Source of the DNA: Hydrogenovibrio sp. UBA650
GTDB lineage: Bacteria; Pseudomonadota; Gammaproteobacteria; Thiomicrospirales; Thiomicrospiraceae
Direction: 5' to 3'
Length of the DNA: 30,085 bases
NCBI GenBank assembly: GCA_002299245.1
Contig: DBOI01000124.1
Coordinates: 1 to 30,085, forward strand
Shown: positions 24,105 to 30,085 of the stretch, piece after piece
How the letters are laid out: each line of letters begins with the position of its first letter
Position numbering within the stretch: the stretch's first letter is position 1
Position numbers and translations under genes: made by a program
The notes under the pieces: generated by a model
The model's input: only the letters and a program-made list of their open reading frames with translations
The model's database searches: none
What the model was told of the DNA's origin: nothing

Positions 24105-24983
24105 GTGTTTAGAGGCAGTATGGTGGCGCTAGTCACTCCGATGTTAGAAGATGAATCTGTAGATTTTGATGCCTTGGAAAAATTGGTTGAATTTCACGTT
24201 AAATCTGGCACTGATGCGATTGTTGCCATGGGAACCACAGGTGAATCGGCCACGCTTGATTTTGAAGAGCACTGTGAAGTCGTTAGCTTTGTCGTTGACA
24301 AAGTGAATGGTCGTATTCCGGTAATTGCTGGAACAGGTGCTAACTCAACTTCTGAAGCGATTCATCTAACCAAGTGTGCCAAAGAGGCTGGTGCAGACGC
24401 ATGCTTGTTGGTATCTCCTTATTACAATAAGCCAACTCAAGAAGGTCTCTACCTTCATCATAAAAAAATTGCTGAGGCCGTTGATATTCCTCAGATTCTC
24501 TATAATGTGCCGGGTCGTACTGCCAGTGATATGTTGCCTGAAACGGTTATTCGCCTGTCAAAAATTAACAATATAATTGGCATCAAAGAAGCAACAGGCG
24601 AGATTGATCGGGTGGCGCAGATTAAATCTGCTGTGGATGTGGATTTTGATCTTTATACCGGTGATGATGCGACTGCGGTAGATTTTATTCTTGCCGGTGG
24701 TCACGGTGGTATTTCTGTTTCGGCGAATATAGTGCCGCAGCAATTACATGATATCTATGCAGCAGCCTTGGCGGGTGATGCAGTTAAGGCTAGAGAGTTA
24801 GATGCTCCGCTTCAACAGCTGCATAGTGATATTTTTATTGAGTCTAATCCGATTCCTGTGAAATGGGTGGTCTCGCAAATGGGCTTCATGGGTGAGGCTA
24901 TTCGTTTGCCACTGACCCCTTTGTCAGAACAGGCAAAACCAACAGTTCGTCAAGCAGTCGAAGCTGCTGGTGTGAAAATCTAG
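24105..24983 (+). CDS. dapA: 4-hydroxy-tetrahydrodipicolinate synthase
   Basis: Condenses pyruvate with aspartate semialdehyde, the first committed step to lysine and diaminopimelate for peptidoglycan. I choose the GTG at 24105 over the in-frame ATG at 24090: GGAGA at 24092-24096 lies eight bases before the GTG, and this start yields MFRGSMVALVTPM and a 292-residue protein, the E. coli length. With this numbering the active site falls at the classical positions: Thr44-Thr45 (GTTGES), Tyr133 (LYNVPGRT), Arg138 and the Schiff-base Lys161 (GIKEATG). The TIM barrel is complete. It is followed after 25 bases by bamC, the dapA-bamC pair conserved in gammaproteobacteria. Confidence 0.96.
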   Translation: MFRGSMVALVTPMLEDESVDFDALEKLVEFHVKSGTDAIVAMGTTGESATLDFEEHCEVVSFVVDKVNGRIPVIAGTGANSTSEAIHLTKCAKEAGADACLLVSPYYNKPTQEGLYLHHKKIAEAVDIPQILYNVPGRTASDMLPETVIRLSKINNIIGIKEATGEIDRVAQIKSAVDVDFDLYTGDDATAVDFILAGGHGGISVSANIVPQQLHDIYAAALAGDAVKARELDAPLQQLHSDIFIESNPIPVKWVVSQMGFMGEAIRLPLTPLSEQAKPTVRQAVEAAGVKI

Positions 24984-25008
24984 CAAATAATTTAAGGGTA
25001 AATGTTTT

Positions 25009-26124
25009 ATGCGTCTTTTAGCAAAAACCATTGTGGTATCAGCTTCACTGGCTGTACTTTCAGGTTGTTCAACTATCCAAAATACATTTGGTACCGAAGG
25101 CAGTTACCGTGAAGATGAAGCAAAGCTAGTTAAAAAACTAGAGATGCCACCTAACCTCTTTAATCCTGCAAAACCTCGTACTGAGATGTCGCTGGCTTTG
25201 CAAAAGGCAGAACAGGATGCACTGGCTGATAAGGATACTTACGACCATATCCCCAACTTCAAAGCAAGTGGTTTGAGAATAAACAGTAACCTTTCGGAGC
25301 GTTGGGTTGAAATTGAATCAGAAAACAGTGAGCAGGTTTGGAGCAGTCTAAAACGTTTCTTTGTCTCTCGAGGCTTTACAATTGAAACAGAGCGTAAAGA
25401 TATTGGCCTGATGAAAACTGACTACGTCAGTCGAACAGATATAGCGCCGCTTGATGATCAAGGGCCTCTAACCAGATTCTTTAACAGCTGGCGAGACACT
25501 GTTGCTGATGGTATTTATGATAAGTTTATCGCACGTGTTGAAACGGATCTGCAAGCCGGTTTAGTTAAGGTTTTTGTTAACCACAATGAGATGTGGTCTC
25601 CTGATGCCAATGAAGCCAAAGATATTGACCAACAGTGGCGTTTACGTCCATTCAATCCTGCATTTGAAGCTGAAGCACTTTATCAAGTTATGGTGTTCTT
25701 TGGATCGAGTAGCGAACAAGCTTTAGCGCAGTTAAAAATCACCGAGCAGCAAGTTGAGATTGTAGATGGCGAAGAGCTTGGAGGTTTGGCTTTCAGAACT
25801 TCTATGGATCAGGCTTGGACTTATCTTCAGGCTATGATCTATCGTGCAGCCTGGTCAATCGATAAGGTTAAGGCAAATAATAATGAGCTTTGGGTAGCCG
25901 TTCCTAAATCTGTTCGTGAGGAGAGCGGTCTTTTCTCTGGCCTGGCTTTCTGGAGGGATGCTGATAAAAAGGATTTGCCAGAGCTAATCAAACTGAAACT
26001 TGAAAAATCAGATGCCGATCAAGAAAAAGTTATCTTAAAAGCCAGCTCGCCTGAAGGAGACAAGCCTCTTAATGCGAGCCAGAGAAGATACATCTTTGAA
26101 AGCCTCGGTTTATTACCAAAATAA
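25009..26124 (+). CDS. bamC: Outer membrane assembly lipoprotein BamC
   Basis: A lipoprotein subunit of the BAM complex that inserts beta-barrel proteins into the outer membrane. The 371-residue precursor has a signal peptide ending in lipobox LSGC (Cys20). Ser follows the cysteine, which fits outer-membrane sorting. Next comes an unstructured N-terminal segment (YREDEAKLVKKLEMPPNLFNP) corresponding to the BamC lasso that contacts BamD. Two helix-grip domains follow, roughly 95-220 (WVEIESENSEQVWSSLKRFFVSRGF) and 250-371 (LAFRTSMDQAWTYLQAMIYRAAWSIDKV). Length is near E. coli BamC (344). Operon position after dapA supports the call; ribosome-binding site is AAGGG before the ATG. A terminator follows. 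Confidence 0.93.
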   Translation: MRLLAKTIVVSASLAVLSGCSTIQNTFGTEGSYREDEAKLVKKLEMPPNLFNPAKPRTEMSLALQKAEQDALADKDTYDHIPNFKASGLRINSNLSERWVEIESENSEQVWSSLKRFFVSRGFTIETERKDIGLMKTDYVSRTDIAPLDDQGPLTRFFNSWRDTVADGIYDKFIARVETDLQAGLVKVFVNHNEMWSPDANEAKDIDQQWRLRPFNPAFEAEALYQVMVFFGSSSEQALAQLKITEQQVEIVDGEELGGLAFRTSMDQAWTYLQAMIYRAAWSIDKVKANNNELWVAVPKSVREESGLFSGLAFWRDADKKDLPELIKLKLEKSDADQEKVILKASSPEGDKPLNASQRRYIFESLGLLPK

Positions 26125-26132
26125 ATTTAATC

Positions 26133-26156
26133 GCCCTCTTAACGAGGGCTTTGTTG
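26133..26156 (+). terminator. Terminator between bamC and purL
   Basis: GCCCTC and GAGGGC flank a TTAAC loop, six G-C-rich pairs, followed by TTTGTTGTTCT on the plus strand. It should end the dapA-bamC transcript, so purL probably has its own promoter or depends on read-through. Confidence 0.8.
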
Positions 26157-26175
26157 TTCTATAGGGTCCAAATCT

Positions 26176-29100
26176 ATGCAAGTCATCTGGGGAAATCCAG
26201 CACATTCAAACTATCGTCTCACTCAATTGTTATCCAAACTTAAGCAGGTTGGGGCGATTCAAGCAGTAAAATCTCAGTTTATCTATTTTGTCGATCTTGA
26301 TGGTGATTTGACAGAGACTGAAATTGCTCACCTAAAGGTTTTACTTAACAACTCTGAATCTGATTTAACTTCTACACTTCAGCTAAATAGTTGTGTGGTT
26401 ACACCGCGCTTAGGAACGATCTCTCCGTGGTCTTCTAAAGCAACCGATATTACCCATACCTGTGGTATTGAGCACATTCACCGTATTGAACGAGGAATTG
26501 TCTATACCTTTGAAGGAGTTGCTCCAGCTGATCAAAAAGCGATGGAAGCTCTAGTCCATGACCGAATGATGGAACAGGTCTCTCATGATTTTGAAGTGTT
26601 AGATGATCTATTCTCCCACCAGTCACCAAAACCTTTGAGCACAGTTGACGTAATGAGCGGAGGCCGTGAAGCCTTGGCAAAAGCCAATACCGAGATGGGG
26701 CTGGCTCTAAGTCCGGACGAAATCGATTATCTGGTCGATGCGTTTAACGGCCTGGAACGCAATCCGAGTGATGCAGAGTTAATGATGTTTGCCCAGGCAA
26801 ACTCGGAGCATTGCCGTCATAAAATCTTTAATGCTGACTGGACTATTGATGGTGAAGATAAGCCTAACTCACTATTTGGCATGATCCGCAATACCTATCA
26901 AAAGAGTCCTGAAGGTGTACTTTCTGCCTACAGTGATAACGCTGCGGTTATTGAAGGGGCAGCGGCAACTCGTTTTTTCCCTGATCCTGAAACCCGACAA
27001 TACGGCACTAACTCCGAAAATGTTCACTTCCAGATTAAAGTTGAAACTCACAACCACCCAACTGCAATCTCGCCTTGGCCGGGTGCAGCGACAGGCTCTG
27101 GTGGTGAAATCCGTGATGAAGGTGCAACAGGGCAGGGTTCTAAACCAAAATCTGGTCTAACTGGGTTCACGGTTTCTAACTTGAATATCCCAGGTTTTGA
27201 GCAGCCTTGGGAGCGTGCTTACGGTAAGCCTTCGCGCATTGTTACTCCGCTGGAAATTATGACAGAAGGGCCGTTGGGTGCTGCTGGTTTCAATAATGAG
27301 TTTGGTCGCCCGGCGATTAACGGTTATTTCCGTACCTATGAAAATGCGTTTATTACTCACGACGGCGAAGAAATTCGCGGTTATCACAAGCCAATTATGT
27401 TGGCGGGTGGCCTTGGAAATATTCGTGAAGAACACGTCCAAAAGGGCGACATTCCTGTTGGTGCTAAACTGGTTATCTTAGGTGGTCCAGCGATGTTGAT
27501 CGGCCTTGGAGGAGGAGCGGCATCTTCGGTTGATACCGGTGCGGGTTCTGAAGATTTAGATTTTGCTTCTGTACAGCGTGAAAACCCAGAGATGGAGCGT
27601 AGAGCGCAAGAAGTTATCGATCGTTGTACTTATCTTGGTAAAGAAAACCCAATTGCTTCGATCCATGATGTGGGTGCTGGTGGTATCTCTAACGCTTTCC
27701 CTGAACTGGTGAATGATGCTGGTAAAGGTGGGCGTATCGATCTACGAAAAGTACCAAACGATGAGCCAGGAATGTCGCCAATGGAGATTTGGAGTAACGA
27801 ATCCCAAGAGCGTTATGTCATTGCGATTCACGCTGAAAAAATTGATCAGTTTGAAGCGATCTGTAAACGTGAGCGCTGCTTGTATGCAATCGTCGGTGAA
27901 GCGACTAAAGAGCAAGAGCTAATTGTTAACGACACGGTATTTGAAAATAATCCAGTTGATATGCCTCTGAACGTGCTGCTCGGTAAACCACCAAAAATGC
28001 ACCGTACAGTTGAATCTCGTAAGATTCCACAGGCCGGTTTTGAAACGGCTAATTTAGATTTTGCAGATGTTACTGAGCGTCTACTGAAGCTACCAACGAT
28101 TGCCAGCAAGAACTTCCTAATTACGATTGGGGATAGAACCATTACTGGTATGGTCACGCGTGATCAAATGGTTGGCCCTTGGCAGGTTCCGGTCGCGAAT
28201 GCGGGTATTACCTGTTCTGATTACGACGGTTATACCGGTGAAGCCATGGCTTCTGGTGAACGTCCTCCTGTAGCGTTAATCAATCCAAAGGCCTCTGCTC
28301 GTTTGGCGATTGCTGAAGCAATTACCAATATTGCCTGTGCCAAAATTGAGAAGATGAGTGATATTAAGATTTCTGCAAACTGGATGGCCGCAGCAGGGCA
28401 CCCAGGTGAAGATTCTGCACTTTACGATGCGGTGGAAACAGTAGGTCTAGAATTGTGTCCAGCACTTGGAATTGCGGTTCCAGTTGGTAAAGACTCCATG
28501 TCGATGAAAACGGTTTGGAATGATGCTGGTGATGACAAGGCGGTTATCTCGCCAATGTCGCTAAACATTACAACCTTTGCACCTGTTGAAGATGTTCGTA
28601 AAACAGTGACACCTCAGCTAAGAACAGACCTTGGTGAAACCGAGCTATTGGCGATTGATCTTGGTAAAGGCCAAAACCGTGTTGGTGCCAGCTGTCTGGC
28701 CCAGGTTTATAACCAAGTAGGTGATGTCTCTGCTGATCTAGATAGTGCTGATGATCTATTGAATATGTTTAACGCCACTCAGGCGATGATGGCAGATGAC
28801 CTAATGCTTGCCTATCACGATCGTGCTGATGGTGGTCTATTAGTTACATTATTAGAAATGGCATTTGCTGGTCACTGTGGTATTGATGTTGATGTAAGTG
28901 CTCTAGGCTCTGAGCCTATTGCTGCATTGTGTGCTGAAGAGGTTGGGGTTGTTATCCAGGTTAAAGTAGCTGACAGAGCTAAAGTTGAAGCTATTCTGGC
29001 TGAGTACTCGCTTGCAGATATGGCTCATTGGATTGGTTCAACGGCTGACAATGATCAAATTAAGATTACTGCTCACGGCAATTCAATGTTAAATATGCCT

Positions 29101-30045
29101 AGAGCAAATCTACAGGCCTGGTGGTCTGAGACTTCATATCGCATCCAAGCACTGCGTGATAATGAAAACTGCGCTCAGCAAGAGTTTGATGCAATCCAGA
29201 GTTCTGATAATACTGAAATATCGCCAGTGGTTTCATTTGATGCTAATGACGATATTACTGCAGAATTTACAGGCCTGCCACGACCAAAAGTAGCGATTCT
29301 GCGAGAGCAGGGTGTCAACGGTCAGCAAGAGATGGCGGCGGCTTTCACTAAGGCTGGTTTTGATGCGATAGATGTGCACATGACCGATGTCTTGTCTGGT
29401 GAAGTTGCATTTGATGAATTTAAAGGCCTGGTAGCCTGTGGTGGTTTCTCATACGGTGATGTTTTAGGAGCTGGTCGCGGTTGGGCAAACTCTATCCTGT
29501 TTAATGACACGGCACGTGCTACGTTTGAAAGCTTCTTTAAGCGTGAAGATACTTTCACTTTAGGTGTCTGTAACGGTTGTCAGATGTTGTCTAATCTTAA
29601 AGAGATTATTCCGGGAGCAGAAAGCTGGCCGGCGTTTGTGCGCAATGAGTCAGAACAGTTTGAAGCTCGTTTCTCACAAGTGCAGATTGAAGAGTCGCCA
29701 TCTATTCTATTAAAAGGCATGGCGGGTACGCGCATTCCTGTGGCAGTGGCTCACGGTGAGGGGCGTATGGACTTTGGAACTGGTTCGGCAACTGATGTCG
29801 ATGGCTTGGTGGGTGTTCGTTATGTTGATGCTCAAGGACAAGCTACCGAAGCTTATCCATTCAATCCAAACGGTACCGCTAATGGAATGACAGGCCTTAC
29901 TACTCCTGATGGACGCGTCACCATTATGATGCCGCATCCAGAGCGTGTATTTAGAACGGTTCAGAACTCTTGGCACCCAGATGATTGGCAGGAAGATGCG
30001 CCATGGATGCGCCTATTTAGAAATGCCCGCAAGTGGGTTGGTTAG
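26176..30045 (+). CDS. purL: Phosphoribosylformylglycinamidine synthase
   Basis: The large single-chain enzyme of step four of purine synthesis, making FGAM from FGAR, glutamine and ATP. At 1289 residues it matches E. coli PurL (1295). The order is: N-terminal PurS-like part (1-150), linker (150-230; LVDAFNGLERNPSDAELMMF, ANSEHCRHKIFN), the two AIRS-like halves of the synthetase (about 230-990; SVDTGAGSEDLDFASVQRENPEM, PVGKDSMSM) and the glutaminase domain (about 1035-1289). The catalytic triad is visible: Cys1132 in GVCNGCQM, and His1254 and Glu1256 in MPHPERVFR. It is separated from bamC by a terminator; AGGG lies about ten bases before the ATG. Two CAGGCCTG octamers and two more AGGCCTG sites lie near its 3' end (29113-29897). 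No sign of damage. Confidence 0.97.
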   Translation: MQVIWGNPAHSNYRLTQLLSKLKQVGAIQAVKSQFIYFVDLDGDLTETEIAHLKVLLNNSESDLTSTLQLNSCVVTPRLGTISPWSSKATDITHTCGIEHIHRIERGIVYTFEGVAPADQKAMEALVHDRMMEQVSHDFEVLDDLFSHQSPKPLSTVDVMSGGREALAKANTEMGLALSPDEIDYLVDAFNGLERNPSDAELMMFAQANSEHCRHKIFNADWTIDGEDKPNSLFGMIRNTYQKSPEGVLSAYSDNAAVIEGAAATRFFPDPETRQYGTNSENVHFQIKVETHNHPTAISPWPGAATGSGGEIRDEGATGQGSKPKSGLTGFTVSNLNIPGFEQPWERAYGKPSRIVTPLEIMTEGPLGAAGFNNEFGRPAINGYFRTYENAFITHDGEEIRGYHKPIMLAGGLGNIREEHVQKGDIPVGAKLVILGGPAMLIGLGGGAASSVDTGAGSEDLDFASVQRENPEMERRAQEVIDRCTYLGKENPIASIHDVGAGGISNAFPELVNDAGKGGRIDLRKVPNDEPGMSPMEIWSNESQERYVIAIHAEKIDQFEAICKRERCLYAIVGEATKEQELIVNDTVFENNPVDMPLNVLLGKPPKMHRTVESRKIPQAGFETANLDFADVTERLLKLPTIASKNFLITIGDRTITGMVTRDQMVGPWQVPVANAGITCSDYDGYTGEAMASGERPPVALINPKASARLAIAEAITNIACAKIEKMSDIKISANWMAAAGHPGEDSALYDAVETVGLELCPALGIAVPVGKDSMSMKTVWNDAGDDKAVISPMSLNITTFAPVEDVRKTVTPQLRTDLGETELLAIDLGKGQNRVGASCLAQVYNQVGDVSADLDSADDLLNMFNATQAMMADDLMLAYHDRADGGLLVTLLEMAFAGHCGIDVDVSALGSEPIAALCAEEVGVVIQVKVADRAKVEAILAEYSLADMAHWIGSTADNDQIKITAHGNSMLNMPRANLQAWWSETSYRIQALRDNENCAQQEFDAIQSSDNTEISPVVSFDANDDITAEFTGLPRPKVAILREQGVNGQQEMAAAFTKAGFDAIDVHMTDVLSGEVAFDEFKGLVACGGFSYGDVLGAGRGWANSILFNDTARATFESFFKREDTFTLGVCNGCQMLSNLKEIIPGAESWPAFVRNESEQFEARFSQVQIEESPSILLKGMAGTRIPVAVAHGEGRMDFGTGSATDVDGLVGVRYVDAQGQATEAYPFNPNGTANGMTGLTTPDGRVTIMMPHPERVFRTVQNSWHPDDWQEDAPWMRLFRNARKWVG

Positions 30046-30085
30046 TCTGAATAATCAAAATAAATATGGGGCTGACCCAGATAAC
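30046..30085 (+). other. Non-coding tail after purL
   Basis: Forty bases to the window edge, A/T-rich, with no gene start visible. A short hairpin-like TGGG-GCTGA-CCCA occurs at 30067-30079 but is cut close to the edge. Confidence 0.4.

Larger units (their letters stand above)
832..29277. repeat. Dispersed palindromic octamer CAGGCCTG
   Basis: Nine exact copies, counted by eye, start at 832, 995, 6865, 7506, 8891, 9472, 23054, 29113 and 29270. At least ten more sites hold AGGCCTG in one orientation (for example 764, 2551, 5370, 12545, 13001, 13666 reversed, 29424). About half a copy of the octamer would be expected by chance in 30 kb. Two copies are between genes; the seven in genes use all three reading frames. 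See findings. Confidence 0.75.

Noticed and set aside
1..30085. CRISPR array, tRNA, insertion sequence, prophage or toxin-antitoxin genes
   Set aside because: No regularly spaced direct repeats, no transposase or integrase motifs, and no tRNA-like cloverleaf found in the gaps.

Overview
The window looks like chromosomal DNA of a moderately AT-rich gammaproteobacterium. The evidence is a ubiH/ubiI ubiquinone hydroxylase pair, bamC, purL, a 6S RNA locus and a zapA/ygfB/pepP neighbourhood ordered as in Escherichia coli. The lineage may be a sulfur-oxidiser-like group near Thiomicrospira, but that is only an impression from protein flavour. I see no phage, insertion sequence, CRISPR array, tRNA or rRNA. 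About 6% of the window is non-coding.

Layout. 1-704 is the 5' part of proS, leaving the window leftwards. 851-1956 is a two-gene minus-strand unit (DUF2062 membrane protein, then DUF924 protein). 2018-6630 is a two-gene minus-strand unit: an AsmA-like envelope protein whose stop codon overlaps the start of a subtilisin-like lipoprotein with an autotransporter-like C-terminus. 6800-8164 is a dGTPase gene, convergent with queG (8177-9379). tsaE and a LysM-bearing amiB (9519-11788) run rightwards from queG, then a Cache-PAS-PAS-GGDEF diguanylate cyclase (11961-14156).

14210-19922 is the zapA/ygfB locus. On the minus strand are zapA, a 6S RNA gene I identify from its promoter, closing stem and apical hairpin, and the 5-formyltetrahydrofolate cyclo-ligase gene. 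On the plus strand are ygfB, pepP, ubiH and ubiI, followed by a voltage-gated-type potassium channel gene 34 bases later. 20991-21959 is a LysR regulator with a strong promoter and a shared bidirectional terminator facing phoH. A peroxiredoxin-phoH pair (minus) is divergent from dapA-bamC (plus). A terminator separates bamC from purL, which fills the right end.

Most genes are housekeeping: translation (proS), tRNA modification (queG, tsaE), envelope and division (amiB, zapA, bamC, asmA-like), ubiquinone, lysine and purine synthesis. The most unusual signal is a dispersed palindromic octamer, CAGGCCTG, seen at nine places in all three reading frames and between genes. Next are the lipoprotein autotransporter protease coupled to an AsmA protein and a diguanylate cyclase with an Aer-type, probably FAD-binding PAS domain. 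Start codons were re-chosen for tsaE, amiB, ubiH and dapA. GTG or TTG starts appear in dapA, zapA, pepP and the cyclase gene.
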